A stretch of 64,000 nucleotides of DNA from Paenibacillaceae bacterium (GCA_029256185.1 JAQSYI010000011.1:124001-188000), one strand, 5' to 3'. Counted from the first letter of the stretch, positions 8,655 to 16,923 are shown. The notes: generated by a model from the letters alone, not told the origin. Translations and numbers: made by a program.

Positions 8655-9098
8655 ATGGCCAAGAAGGAAACCCAAATTGGAGTTATGGAGATTAATCTGG
8701 ATATAACAAGACGCAATGTGGAGGAAAAGCTGGAGACGGCGCGGATCTACAAGCATCTGGGTTCTATGAGACGGGAGGCCAGAACGACAGCCAATCCCGC
8801 CCCCCGTTATCATGGCAATACCAATATGATTCATAATCCGACGGAGAAAACCGCGGTCTGGAATATCACGAACGAAGAGTGGATGAAAGAGGCATACGAG
8901 GATGTGGAGCAGGCCATGAAGAGCCTGCCGGATATTCAGCAGGAGATCATCCGGCTGCGTTATCTGAACAGTCTGGACGGGGAGCTGGATTATAATGTGT
9001 GCAACGAGGTTCACCTGAGCGAGCGGACCTACCGCCGGGTCAAGGTGAAGGCCATCATCAATCTGGCGCTGGCGCTGCGGCTGGAGGTGTGGAAGTAA
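8655..9098 (+). CDS. ArpU-family phage late transcriptional activator
   Basis: A 147-residue protein of the ArpU/sigma-70 region-4-like group that turns on late genes in Gram-positive prophages. The C-terminal half reads as a sigma-4-like helix-turn-helix: LPDIQQEIIRLRYLN, then VHLSERTYRRVKVKAI. The middle contains Arg/Asn-rich NTNMIHNPTEKT. The ATG at 8655 is preferred over the GTG at 8646 because GGAG lies 10 bases upstream of the former and only 1 base before the latter. It is divergent from the repressor and is the first gene of the rightward tail module, probably driving transcription from about 9.9 kb onward. Confidence 0.85.
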   Translation: MAKKETQIGVMEINLDITRRNVEEKLETARIYKHLGSMRREARTTANPAPRYHGNTNMIHNPTEKTAVWNITNEEWMKEAYEDVEQAMKSLPDIQQEIIRLRYLNSLDGELDYNVCNEVHLSERTYRRVKVKAIINLALALRLEVWK

Positions 9099-9142
9099 GG
9101 CTATGAGCTTGTCTTATCCCGAACAATTGGCCAGGCTGGAAT

Positions 9143-9180
9143 AAATAACCCGTCTCCGTGGTCCGCGGAGCGGGTTATTT
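9143..9180. terminator. Strong bidirectional terminator
   Basis: AAATAACCCG and CGGGTTATTT form a long stem with an inner CTCCG/CGGAG stem. It lies between the convergent activator and PIN-toxin genes, with A and T tracts suitable for both strands. Confidence 0.85.
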
Positions 9181-9189
9181 GTCTACTCC

Positions 9190-9570
9190 TTAAAAGTTGC
9201 GTAAATCATTAAGCAGTTGGTTGAGTTTTTTATCAAAAGTAAATACGGTGTGTCTGCCGATCTTTGAATAGGAGAAGAGCAAGGAATCAACAAAATCAAT
9301 TTTTATCTCACTATACACTTTTAACGCTTCAATAAGAATATCCCTATCATGGGTTCTGATATTATTATAAGAGATTAGGTCCCGTAAAGATTCATGGATA
9401 TGCGCTCGTTCCACTTTATATACCTTCTCAAGTACATAAACAACTTCTGCAATGACTTCATTCGGAATAAATATGTTGTGATTTTCTATTTTGTCTCTGG
9501 CCTCATTCAACAGTTGGACAATATCTTGAAGTAGGTAACGCAGAATTAGGTTTGCATCAACGATATTCAT
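9190..9570 (-). CDS. PIN-domain ribonuclease toxin (VapC-like)
   Basis: A 126-residue PIN protein. The acidic metal-binding residues expected of VapC-type RNases are present: Asp5 in NIVDANLILRYLL, Glu38/Glu42 in IPNEVIAEVVYVLEK, Asp95 in IDFVDSLLFS and Asp113 in VFTFDKKL. The ATG at 9570 was chosen because it gives the canonical PIN N-terminus; frames reaching further upstream only read through the antitoxin gene. It overlaps the end of the antitoxin gene by 14 bp, which suggests translational coupling. The pair lies on the minus strand between the tailocin activator and structural genes, so it is probably a passenger module. Confidence 0.88.
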   Translation of the reverse strand: MNIVDANLILRYLLQDIVQLLNEARDKIENHNIFIPNEVIAEVVYVLEKVYKVERAHIHESLRDLISYNNIRTHDRDILIEALKVYSEIKIDFVDSLLFSYSKIGRHTVFTFDKKLNQLLNDLRNF

Positions 9571-9805
9571 GCTTTTCTTGCACACCCTTTTCCCACGCAT
9601 CTTGCTCGTATTGCACGAGATTGATGTTGGCATACTTTTTTAGTGCGCCTCTGGCAGCAAATGATGCTGGCGTTAATTGTTGTCCGGGAAACTGATCGCC
9701 AAGTGGCAATATTATTAACTCAACATCTTGATTTTGAAGGCTCTCCGGAAGATCGACAATATGTTTAAGCGCATCGCTGTTTGTTACTTTTCTGATGAAG
9801 GTCAT
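9557..9805 (-). CDS. Putative antitoxin of the PIN toxin
   Basis: An 82-residue protein directly upstream of and overlapping the PIN toxin. The first half (MTFIRKVTNSDALKHIVDLP) suggests a small DNA-binding or dimerisation fold; the acidic tail VQYEQDAWEKGVQEKHEYR is of the kind that wraps a toxin. The assignment rests mostly on position. The ATG at 9805 follows AAGGATGGTGAG; an ATG 12 bases earlier overlaps that ribosome site. The precise antitoxin family was not recognised. Confidence 0.72.
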   Translation of the reverse strand: MTFIRKVTNSDALKHIVDLPESLQNQDVELIILPLGDQFPGQQLTPASFAARGALKKYANINLVQYEQDAWEKGVQEKHEYR

Positions 9806-10138
9806 AATTCTCACCATCCTTTTTTTAAGTATAACTTAAACAATAATAACTCACAATTAGGAAACACACAGGGCTTAAAGAAATACTGTGAAACGGGTTT
9901 AAGCCATTTACTTCAGGATGATGCGTGTAAACTTCTGCTACTGGCCGCATGCAGGCCGTCCTCCGGCCTCAGGATGGCCCGCCGTTAGGAACGGGCCATG
10001 ATATATTGGTAATGTAGCAGTTCAGGTCAACAAGGCTGCAACACGAATACAACCGCATAGGGAATCATCTGGGAAGGCGCCTGGAAAGGCGTCTTTTTCC
10101 GTTGTTTGCCTCAAGCGTTGTAGTGGGGAGGAGAGACG
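9806..10138. promoter_or_regulatory. Non-coding leader before the tail genes with two inverted repeats
   Basis: About 330 bases. GGCTTAAA and TTTAAGCC (near 9871-9904) form an 8-bp perfect inverted repeat. ATGGCCCG (9974-9981) and CGGGCCAT (9992-9999) form a strong hairpin. No gene is convincing. The late promoter answering to the ArpU-type activator is expected here, but no clear -35/-10 pair was found. Confidence 0.45.
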
Positions 10139-10369
10139 GTGAAATGGTTTCGCAAGCGGGTTCCCAAATCCCAAAATTACCATCTCCAGCCGGTCATCTG
10201 CCGGGGATGCGTATGGGGCAACTGGGAAGCAAGTGCACAATTCTGCAGCAAGCCCCTAAGCTGCATAAGAGAGGATGAGGGCCATGATAACATACGGTCT
10301 GGACCAAGCAACCTGCAGCTTGTCCCGTGTGGTGGAGAACAGGGAGCAGTGCATGACTCAACGCCATGA
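10139..10369 (+). CDS. Small Cys-rich protein at head of tail operon (unknown)
   Basis: A 76-codon frame starting with GTG behind a good GGGGAGGAG. The first 45 residues carry four cysteines as ICRGCVWG...FCSKPLSC, a pattern that could bind a metal; the rest is low-information and overlaps the next frame by 86 bp. The true end may be earlier if a frameshift is present near 10276. It is the first frame of the rightward operon. I do not recognise a family. Confidence 0.5.
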   Translation: MKWFRKRVPKSQNYHLQPVICRGCVWGNWEASAQFCSKPLSCIREDEGHDNIRSGPSNLQLVPCGGEQGAVHDSTP

Positions 10370-10466
10370 AGCGGGTTCTTTTTTTGTGAACATTCACTCC
10401 GGACAAGAACGCAGCTTCATCCTTCGGGAAGCGGGAAAGGTGGCTGGTCTGCATGTATCAGGATAG
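10284..10466 (+). CDS. Small hypothetical protein
   Basis: A 60-codon frame from the ATG at 10284 with GATGAGG just upstream. The product MITYGLDQATCSLSRVV... contains SFFVNIHSGQERSFIL and no recognised domain. Its last 14 bases overlap the next gene, which is consistent with a compact phage operon. The overlap with the preceding frame means one of the two may be mis-called. Confidence 0.45.
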   Translation: MITYGLDQATCSLSRVVENREQCMTQRHEAGSFFVNIHSGQERSFILREAGKVAGLHVSG

Positions 10467-10896
10467 CTATAACGCGGTCAAGGAAGTGCTTGCCGCAGCT
10501 GTGCCCGGGGCCAGTAATTTTTATTTGGAATCCGTTCCTGCAGAGCCTGTATTGCCTTCGTTTTATCTGAAGCATCTGTCGAGCAATATGGAGCCGCTCA
10601 ACGCAGGCTCGTCCCTCTTCCAGATCCAGTGGCAAGTCATTTACCTGCCTGCTCTGCCGGGGGACGGAAGTCCGGACACGGTGAGCCAGTTGGCAGCTGC
10701 CGATCAGGCTCTTGAGGCATTCAACGCCTTCTCCTCTGTGATCTCGCCCGGCGGCATCCGCTATGAAGTGGAGGAATTCACGGGAGGCACGGGAGATGAG
10801 GGGATGTTTCTTGCCGTCAAGCTTAGAACATACTGCAGCTGGGCTGCGACGGAGCCGGATTATGACTTTATTCAAGACATCCATCTTGATATGTAA
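10453..10896 (+). CDS. Phage tail terminator-like protein (DUF6838 type)
   Basis: A 147-residue protein preceding the tail sheath, the position held in PBSX-like tails by the tail-terminator/completion protein. It begins MYQDSYNAVKEVLAAAV and has the strand-rich pattern PSFYLKHLSSNMEPLNAGSS, then FQIQWQVIYLP, found in members of this group. It probably caps the tail tube and sheath end distal to the baseplate, which in a head-less particle would be the only closure. AAAGGTGG lies upstream of the ATG. Assignment combines weak sequence resemblance with position. Confidence 0.65.
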   Translation: MYQDSYNAVKEVLAAAVPGASNFYLESVPAEPVLPSFYLKHLSSNMEPLNAGSSLFQIQWQVIYLPALPGDGSPDTVSQLAAADQALEAFNAFSSVISPGGIRYEVEEFTGGTGDEGMFLAVKLRTYCSWAATEPDYDFIQDIHLDM

Positions 10897-10911
10897 GCCC
10901 AAAGGGAAGCT

Positions 10912-10968
10912 GACGCTTCCGAAGCCAGTTTTTCGGATATGCCACAAATGTGGCAATCAACTCAAAAC
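10912..10968 (+). repeat. Leader cassette copy A (upstream of sheath gene)
   Basis: It begins GACGCTTCCGAAGCCAG (a GCTTCcGAAGC hairpin) then TTTTTC, a terminator-like unit, followed by GCCACAAATGTGGC, a second hairpin, and CAACTCAAAAC. Near-copies follow at 10975 and at 22293. Confidence 0.75.
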
Positions 10969-10974
10969 CTAGTC

Positions 10975-11035
10975 GATGCTTCCGAAGCCAGTTTTTCTAC
11001 ATGCTGCTGCGCTTCGCTGTAAGCGAAAAACTTTT
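10975..11035 (+). repeat. Leader cassette copy A' directly before sheath ribosome site
   Basis: It starts GATGCTTCCGAAGCCAG and TTTTTC, identical to copy A over 20 bases except one. It then has a different second hairpin (GCTTCGCTGTAAGCG) and ends AAAACTTTT right at AGGAGG of the sheath gene. Confidence 0.7.
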
Positions 11036-11048
11036 AGGAGGAAAAATC

Positions 11049-12113
11049 ATGCCATTACCCAGTATTCAAATTGTATTCAAGCAAGTAGGCGCATCCGCCG
11101 TTGCTCAAGGCTCGACGGGCATTGCCGCCCTGATTCTGAAGGACGCCAGCGTGACCAGCGGGGTAACTGAACATCAGCTGTTCACTGTCAGCGATATTCC
11201 GGCCGCGCTGTCTGCCGCCAACAAGAACTATGCCCAGCTCGCGCTGACGGGAGCGCCTTCCCAGGTGAAGCTGGTGGTCATTCCCGCTGAAGCCGCCGAC
11301 TATGCCGCCGCTCAGGAATATCTGGAGACGATCCATTGGAACGTGCTGGCGGTTCCCGGCATTGTGTCCGCAGATGCAGCGGGCATGGGCACCTGGGCCA
11401 AGGGCTTGTTCGAGACCAAGCTCCGCAAGATTACGGCTGTTCTCCCTGCTGTGGCTGCGGATCATCCGGCGGTTGTTAATTTTACGACGAATAATATCAA
11501 GGTTGGTTCTACGGTGTATACCACCTCCGACTTTACGGCCCGGATTGCCGGTCTGATCGCCGGATTGCCCCTGTCCGTCTCGCCTACTTATCAACTGCTG
11601 CCCGAGGTGACGGATGTGCCGAAGCTGACCCGCGCTCAGGCCGATGCTGCTGTGGACGCCGGACAGCTGATTCTCTATCACGACGGGGAGAAGGTCAAGA
11701 TTGCCCGCGGCGTTACTTCCTTCGTTACCCCGACAGAAGCCTTGGGTGCGGATTGGAAGAAGATCAAGGTAGTTCGTATTCTGAATAAAATCTACGAGGA
11801 CATCCGCACGACAGCCGAGGACAACTATATCGGCAAGATCAACAACAGCTACATCAACAAACTGCTGCTGGTGGCTGCCATCAACGCCTACTTTGAGCAA
11901 TTGGAGCAAAGCGGCGTACTGGACCCGGGCAAGAGCACGGCTGGAATCGACACGGCAGCCCAGCGCACCTATCTGCAATCCATCGGTGTATCCACCGTGG
12001 GGTGGAATGACCAGCAGGTCCGGGAGGCCAACAGCCGGGACCAAGTGTTCCTGACTGCCGCCGCCAAGCCGCTTGATGCAATTGAGGATATTAAGCTGGA
12101 CATCTATCTGTAA
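11049..12113 (+). CDS. xkdK: Contractile tail sheath protein (XkdK family)
   Basis: 354 residues, start at the ATG behind TTAGGAGGAAAAATC. This is the sheath subunit that contracts and drives the tube through the target envelope. It begins MPLPSIQIVFKQVGASAVAQ and has the central region AQLALTGAPSQVKLVVIPAE and a C-terminal DAIEDIKLDIYL, as in PBSX XkdK and clostridial R-tails. It is 29 bp upstream of the tube gene, the usual pair. Because no capsid genes occur, the particle is best read as a tailocin. It is preceded by two leader cassettes that may attenuate or time expression. Confidence 0.93.
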   Translation: MPLPSIQIVFKQVGASAVAQGSTGIAALILKDASVTSGVTEHQLFTVSDIPAALSAANKNYAQLALTGAPSQVKLVVIPAEAADYAAAQEYLETIHWNVLAVPGIVSADAAGMGTWAKGLFETKLRKITAVLPAVAADHPAVVNFTTNNIKVGSTVYTTSDFTARIAGLIAGLPLSVSPTYQLLPEVTDVPKLTRAQADAAVDAGQLILYHDGEKVKIARGVTSFVTPTEALGADWKKIKVVRILNKIYEDIRTTAEDNYIGKINNSYINKLLLVAAINAYFEQLEQSGVLDPGKSTAGIDTAAQRTYLQSIGVSTVGWNDQQVREANSRDQVFLTAAAKPLDAIEDIKLDIYL

Positions 12114-12142
12114 TCACACAGGACTAAAGGGAGGAATTATCC

Positions 12143-12583
12143 ATGGCAATGCAAGGGGAAAAAGTAATCAACGGCACCTTCGGCGAATTGTGGCTGGAGG
12201 GCGAATATGTGGCGGAGGTCAAGGGACTTCAGGCCAAGGTCAGCGTGGAAAAAGAGGATATTCCCGTAGCGGGCAAATTCGCCACAGACAGCAAGTTCAT
12301 CGGCTACAAAGGCACAGGTACTCTCCGGATGTACAAAACCAATTCGCGGATGATCACCAAGCTTAGCGAATCCATCAAGGCGGGGGCGATTCCCCGTTTT
12401 CAAATTCTCTCCCAGGTGAATGACCCCTCTGCCGATGGTGCGGAGCGGATTCTGATCAAGGACGCGGCCTTTGATGACCTGACCCTGATCGACTGGGAGC
12501 TGCGCAAGAACGGGGAACTGGAATGCCCCTTTACCTTCACCGATTGGAAGGCTGAGGACGTTATTAGCGCCAAGCAGCAATAA
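12143..12583 (+). CDS. xkdM: Tail tube protein (XkdM family)
   Basis: 146 residues, the inner tube subunit of a contractile tail. The N-terminus AMQGEKVINGTFGELWLEGE and the segment AKVSVEKEDIPVAGK...GYKGTGTLRMYK are characteristic of XkdM-type tubes, with the T4 gp19-like beta-sandwich order of strands. It starts at the ATG following GGGAGGAATTATCC. It is the second gene of the sheath-tube pair and is followed by the assembly chaperone. Confidence 0.93.
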   Translation: MAMQGEKVINGTFGELWLEGEYVAEVKGLQAKVSVEKEDIPVAGKFATDSKFIGYKGTGTLRMYKTNSRMITKLSESIKAGAIPRFQILSQVNDPSADGAERILIKDAAFDDLTLIDWELRKNGELECPFTFTDWKAEDVISAKQQ

Positions 12584-12672
12584 GTGAAGCAAGGCATGCT
12601 CGAAGCAGGAGCAGAAGCAAAATAAGCAATATTAAATCAGCACAGAAGCAATTTAGAGAGGAAGGTTTTTTC

Positions 12673-13071
12673 ATGAGCACATTGGATCTGCTGTTGGGAA
12701 TTGATCCGGTCAAGCTGAAGCGCCCTGTCCGGCAGGTGGAGCTGTCCCGTCTGAGTGAAGCGACCGGCAGCAAGGTGGTATTTACGATTCAGGCGCTGAC
12801 CTTGAACGAAGAGGAAGAAATTAGCGAAATCAGTGACAAGGGTGACGACAAGGACCCGGTGGCGGTGAGGATTTTTACCGTGCTCAAGGGTGTGGTAACG
12901 CCTGATCTGAAAAATTCCAAGCTGCTGGAGCGTTACGGCGCAGCCACCCCGAAGGAACTATTGGAATCGGGCCGCTTGCTGCAATCCGGGGAAATTGCCC
13001 ACTTGTACAACCAAATCTCCCAACTGTCCGGATATAGCGAGAATGCGGTGACTGAGTTAAAAAACGGATAG
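12673..13071 (+). CDS. xkdN: Tail assembly chaperone, XkdN family (short product)
   Basis: 132 residues. It starts MSTLDLLLGIDPVKLKRPVRQVELSRL and contains FTIQALTLNEEEEISEI, as in XkdN proteins, the gpG-like chaperones that coat the tape-measure protein during tail assembly. The gene ends with a slippery heptamer at 13059-13065, after which the -1 frame stays open for 61 more codons. A fraction of ribosomes is therefore expected to make a 192-residue fusion (see the next two entries). GAGAGGAAGG precedes the ATG. Confidence 0.88.
   Translation: MSTLDLLLGIDPVKLKRPVRQVELSRLSEATGSKVVFTIQALTLNEEEEISEISDKGDDKDPVAVRIFTVLKGVVTPDLKNSKLLERYGAATPKELLESGRLLQSGEIAHLYNQISQLSGYSENAVTELKNG
13059..13065 (+). 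promoter_or_regulatory. A AAA AAC slippery heptamer for -1 frameshifting
   Basis: In the xkdN frame the codons are TTA AAA AAC GGA TAG, giving the classic X XXY YYZ site A AAA AAC two codons before the stop. GGTGA at 13047-13051 could act as an upstream Shine-Dalgarno-like stimulator. A GGAGCC/GGCTCC hairpin lies about 42 bases downstream, further than usual for a stimulator. Confidence 0.82.
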
Positions 13072-13250
13072 AGACGGACGGGGAGTTTGCCTTCCTCTAT
13101 TATTGTTGGAGCCGCAAGGGGCTCCGCCCGTCTGAGGTGTATGGCATGCCGCCCGGCGAGAAGCTGCTCGTCCGGGCTTTTTTTGAACGGGAAATCGATG
13201 AGCGGAACCGGTTGGTCAAGCACGCCTGGCCTATGGTTCCGCTTATGTAA
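13065..13250 (+). CDS. Frameshift extension of tail assembly chaperone (gpGT-like part)
   Basis: The -1 frame after the slippery site encodes RIETDGEFAFLYYCWSRKG... to VKHAWPMVPLM and stops at 13250, just before the ribosome site of the tape-measure gene. The segment has no credible independent start near its beginning, so it is most simply made as a C-terminal extension of XkdN, as in lambda gpG/gpGT and many tailed phages. The extension is expected to bind the tape-measure protein. The fusion would have 131 plus 61 residues. Expression from an internal ATG (MPPGEKLLVRAF...) is a less likely alternative. Confidence 0.75.
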   Translation, partial: RIETDGEFAFLYYCWSRKGLRPSEVYGMPPGEKLLVRAFFEREIDERNRLVKHAWPMVPLM

Positions 13251-13268
13251 GAGAGGAGGTGTGTGAGC

Positions 13269-15230
13269 ATGGCAAGCACTGAACTTGTTAGTCTGGGGAG
13301 AGAATACACCACTTCTCTGGCGCAGGCTACCAGCAGGACCACCGCCTTGGCGTTGGCGGCAAACAAGACGAGGGATGCGCTAAACGGAGCGTTTGACAGA
13401 AGGCGCAAGCTGGACCTGGACACAGGCAAGATGCAGACGGCACAGATGGCTCTGATGAAGCTGAATCAGAACATTCTGGATTTGACAAATTCGAACATCA
13501 CGATTTATTTTCTGATGGGTAACTTGAGTGATGCCAATCAAAAGCAGAAAGGCTTCTTTGCTTCCTTGAGGAAATCATCCTCGGCTCCCATAAAAATTAT
13601 GTTCAAACTCTGGGATGCGGTTAAGGGACCACTTAAATCGCTCTTTGGTGCAGTTAAGGACACACTGTTCAATGCTACCAAGGATTTATTGCAGAACCTG
13701 GCCAAGAAGACGGTCGAGATTATTAAGACATCTCTCAAAAGTGCCGCCTCCTTCGAGCAGAGCACCATCAGCATAGAGCATATCATCGGGATCAACAACA
13801 AGGGCATGAGTGCGGACAAGGTGAAGCAGCAAGCAGCCCAATATATGAGCAGCTATCGCAGTCAGCCGGAGCTAAGCGGTTTTGATACCAAGGAAGTGCA
13901 GACAGCAGGGACCAGGGCCCTTTCCGTTGCGCAGGGAAATACCAAGGAAGCGACTAATCTGCTTCGACTTGCGGCAGACATGTCGGCTGTAACGCCGGGG
14001 AAATCCTTGTCAGATGCGCTTGACGCATTGGCCGATCTCAAGAAGGGCGAAGGGGATGCGATGCAGGACTTCGGCTTTTATGTGAAGGAGAGCAGCATAA
14101 AAGCGGCAGGGAAGGACTTGGGCAAGGTTCAGAGCATAAAAGGCGTTGCCATGAAGGACGCGTTCAAAGGAGGAGGAGCCAGGCAGGGGGAATCCGCCAT
14201 CGGGTTGTGGACCAACATAAGCAATTCCATGAAAAACGGTATGATGGATATGGGTAAGGATGCTCTGGCAATCCTGAAGCCTGCGCTCAAAAGCTGGGCG
14301 GACTTCTTCCGAAGCGATGGCGTACAAAAAATGTTCACTGCCGGCTCCAAGATGATGGCAGGGCTAGCCAGCGGGGTGGCGGAACGCTCCCTGAAGATTC
14401 AGAACTGGCTTAGCACCACTTTCTTTAATAACGTGGAGTTTCAGAATGCTCCCGGCTTGGTGGGGAAATTCCAATTTGTTTTAACGGAATTGAAGAAGGG
14501 CTTTGATGGCTGGTATGAAGCGGAGGGCGAAGCCATGTTTGCCGGTCTCATCTCCAATGGGATAGCCGTTCTTGATATGATGGCCCCTTTATTCGTCAAT
14601 GTTGCTGCCAAAATCGGCATGGCGATCGGGGAAGGTCTGATTGACGGCTTAAAGCAGCTTATTGCTGATCATCCTCTTCTGTCCGGACTGGCGGGAGCGG
14701 CAGGCGGGGCTTATCTAGGTTCGGCCTTCGGACCGATGGGTGCTTTAATTGGGGGTGTCGCCGGGGGACTGGGAGGCCTGGGCACCTCGTTGGGGCTTAA
14801 ATTCTTCGGCGGCAAGGATGAGAAGGATAAAGATAAGGATACAAAGCCTGACCCGCTTAAAAATGCCCCTGTCCCTTTTCCTTCCACCAATCCCCCAACG
14901 TTTCTGACAGATAGCGTCTGGGGGAAGCCTGCTTCCATTTCCCAGCCAAAAGATCCGCGTCACACTTCTCTTTTTGATGCAATGAACGGTGTTCCAAAAG
15001 GAAGCAGTGTAACCGGAGCGACTTATGATCGATATCCGGAGATGCTCCAGCGGAGTGAGCAAATACTCAGTATTCAGGAGAAGCAAAATATCATTACGGG
15101 CAGTCCAGTGACCATCAATCTGACCGCCAACAAGCAAGTGGACCCGGATACGGACAAGCTGATGAAGGCCTTGCGGTCTGCCGTGGAAACCGCCGGGTTC
15201 AATATGGCGCCGGGAGGTGTTCCCGCTTGA
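13269..15230 (+). CDS. Tail tape measure protein
   Basis: 653 residues; the length sets the tail length. It starts at the ATG at 13269 with AGGAGGTG upstream; a GTG six bases earlier is too close to it. The N-terminal 130 residues are helical and Gln/Lys-rich. The central region SAASFEQSTISIEHII...YMSSYRSQPELSGFDT resembles the XkdO/tape-measure core. A Gly/Ala-rich hydrophobic segment (AGAAGGAYLGSAFGPMGALI, roughly residues 480-515) may insert in the target membrane. The C-terminus is hydrophilic. At about 1.5 angstrom per residue the tail would be near 100 nm, a family-based estimate. Confidence 0.88.
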   Translation: MASTELVSLGREYTTSLAQATSRTTALALAANKTRDALNGAFDRRRKLDLDTGKMQTAQMALMKLNQNILDLTNSNITIYFLMGNLSDANQKQKGFFASLRKSSSAPIKIMFKLWDAVKGPLKSLFGAVKDTLFNATKDLLQNLAKKTVEIIKTSLKSAASFEQSTISIEHIIGINNKGMSADKVKQQAAQYMSSYRSQPELSGFDTKEVQTAGTRALSVAQGNTKEATNLLRLAADMSAVTPGKSLSDALDALADLKKGEGDAMQDFGFYVKESSIKAAGKDLGKVQSIKGVAMKDAFKGGGARQGESAIGLWTNISNSMKNGMMDMGKDALAILKPALKSWADFFRSDGVQKMFTAGSKMMAGLASGVAERSLKIQNWLSTTFFNNVEFQNAPGLVGKFQFVLTELKKGFDGWYEAEGEAMFAGLISNGIAVLDMMAPLFVNVAAKIGMAIGEGLIDGLKQLIADHPLLSGLAGAAGGAYLGSAFGPMGALIGGVAGGLGGLGTSLGLKFFGGKDEKDKDKDTKPDPLKNAPVPFPSTNPPTFLTDSVWGKPASISQPKDPRHTSLFDAMNGVPKGSSVTGATYDRYPEMLQRSEQILSIQEKQNIITGSPVTINLTANKQVDPDTDKLMKALRSAVETAGFNMAPGGVPA

Positions 15231-15871
15231 TCGAATTTTGGCTGACCTTCAACAATGGGGAGGAAAAGCTGCGCTTGCCGGTCCCCCCGAAGGATTTTGA
15301 AATGACGACCGGTCTTAACAATACGGTGATCAACAGCCAGGAACTGGGCGAAATCAACTTAATCGGCAAGCCCAGATTAAAGACAGTCACGCTTTCCTCC
15401 TATTTTCCCGTGCGAAACGATGGTCTGTGCCAGTATGCCGATTTCCCGGCACCGGATCTATGCATCGATATGATCGCCCGCTGGCGCAAGTCGGGCAAGC
15501 CGATCCGGCTGCTGATTGTCGGTGAAACGCTGAAGGTGAACGAGGCGATGTCCATCGAGAGCTTCCATGTGTCCCAGCGGCATGGGCCGCAGGACATCTA
15601 TTTTACACTGGAGCTGAAGGAGTATCGCTTCGTTCCCCAGCAGCAAGACGGCAACGGCAATATGGATGCGGTCGCATTATTGGCAGAGTACACGGGCTCC
15701 CGCCCGGTGGAAGAGGAGATACCGCCTGTTTATGCGGTTCGGCCCGGGGATACCTTATGGGGAATTGCCAAACGGTATTACGGCGACGGCTCCCGCGCCG
15801 AGGAGCTGCGCAAGAAGAACGGTCTGCCCGATGAACCGGTACCCCCACCCGGAAAGGTGCTGATCCTATGA
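15227..15871 (+). CDS. xkdP: LysM baseplate/tail protein (XkdP family)
   Basis: 214 residues. The start is a TTG overlapping the tape-measure stop (TTGA) with GGGAGGTG 8 bases upstream. The N-terminal part (LPVPPKDFEMTTGLNNTVIN, then INLIGKPRLKTVTLSSYFP) matches XkdP-like proteins. A single LysM domain follows near residue 168 (YAVRPGDTLWGIAKRYYGDG). These proteins sit at the hub, comparable to T4 gp53, and the LysM may contact peptidoglycan. It overlaps the next gene by 4 bp (ATGA). Confidence 0.9.
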   Translation: MIEFWLTFNNGEEKLRLPVPPKDFEMTTGLNNTVINSQELGEINLIGKPRLKTVTLSSYFPVRNDGLCQYADFPAPDLCIDMIARWRKSGKPIRLLIVGETLKVNEAMSIESFHVSQRHGPQDIYFTLELKEYRFVPQQQDGNGNMDAVALLAEYTGSRPVEEEIPPVYAVRPGDTLWGIAKRYYGDGSRAEELRKKNGLPDEPVPPPGKVLIL

Positions 15872-16905
15872 GGCTGGTCCATATCGCCAAAGACAGCAAG
15901 GAGCAGGAGCTGACCGCTTTGGTGCAGCGTTACACCTGGACCGGCCATTATCAGGAGGCTGCCCGCAAGCTGGAGCTGGAGCTCGCTGTTTCTGCGACCG
16001 ACAGCAGCTTGCCCGCCGTATTTATTGACCTGGCGGATATGCTGATGCTGTTCGACGATGAGGGAGTGGAGCTGTTTCGGGGATATGTGTTCACAAAGTC
16101 CAAGACCCTTACCGGCAGCACGCTTAGTCTGACCGCTTATGACGGCATGATCTATCTGATCAAGTCCCAGTTGTCCAAGCTATTCACCAATGTGACAGCG
16201 GAGCAGGTGGCGAGAGCCATCTGCTCCGAGCTGGCAGTGGAAGCGGGCAGCATGGCTGTCACCGCTTTTCCCCAGAGCTTCCCGCATCTTGCCAGGACGG
16301 GGTACGAGGCGATTATGACGGCCTACACGACCGCAAGCAAGCATAACGGCAAGCTCTACATGCCGAGGATGAACGCGGGTAAGCTGGATGTGATCGAGAA
16401 GGGAGCTACGGTTGCCCGGCGGCTGGTGCTGACGGACCGGCATGTGGTGGAGTCCACCTACAGCGAGGATATAGAGGCGATGGTCAACACGGTCCTGATT
16501 ACCGATGAGAAGGGCAACCGCTTCGGCTCTGTCTCCAATCCCCAATGGGCGGTTTTATACGGTAAGCTGCAGCAGGTTTATCAGAAGGAAGAGGGAAAGG
16601 ACACGGCGACAATGGCCAAAGCCCTGCTCCAGGATTTGAACCGGCAGGCGTCGATGGAGCTGGTTGGAGGAACGGATGCCTATGATCTTATCGCCGGCAA
16701 TGCGGTCCAGATTCGGGAGGAATATACCGGTTTGACGGGACTCTTTTATATAGACAGTGATACGCACACATTTGAGAACGGGCAGCACATGGTGTCTCTG
16801 GAGTTGAACTTCCGCAATGTGATGGATGAGCAGCAGGCAGACAAGTTGGATCAGCCGAAGAGCAGTGCCGAAGAAGATATTTTCCTTGAACTTAATGAAT
16901 ATTAG
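15868..16905 (+). CDS. xkdQ: Baseplate hub protein (XkdQ family, gp27/gpD-like)
   Basis: 345 residues. The pattern LTALVQRYTWTGHYQEAARKL, then LFDDEGVELFRGYVFTKSKT and LTAYDGMIYLIKSQ is that of XkdQ/late-control hub proteins, with two tube-like barrel domains connecting tube and spike. It is followed by the short DUF2577 gene. No peptidoglycan hydrolase domain is seen in this or the neighbouring hub genes, although such domains often occur in related tails. Translational coupling to xkdP is likely from the ATGA overlap. Confidence 0.9.
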   Translation: MRLVHIAKDSKEQELTALVQRYTWTGHYQEAARKLELELAVSATDSSLPAVFIDLADMLMLFDDEGVELFRGYVFTKSKTLTGSTLSLTAYDGMIYLIKSQLSKLFTNVTAEQVARAICSELAVEAGSMAVTAFPQSFPHLARTGYEAIMTAYTTASKHNGKLYMPRMNAGKLDVIEKGATVARRLVLTDRHVVESTYSEDIEAMVNTVLITDEKGNRFGSVSNPQWAVLYGKLQQVYQKEEGKDTATMAKALLQDLNRQASMELVGGTDAYDLIAGNAVQIREEYTGLTGLFYIDSDTHTFENGQHMVSLELNFRNVMDEQQADKLDQPKSSAEEDIFLELNEY

Positions 16906-16923
16906 ACGGGGAGGGAACGAGGG

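Noticed and set aside
11055..12044. Minus-strand frame inside the sheath gene
   Set aside because: Shadow of an unmistakable sheath protein.
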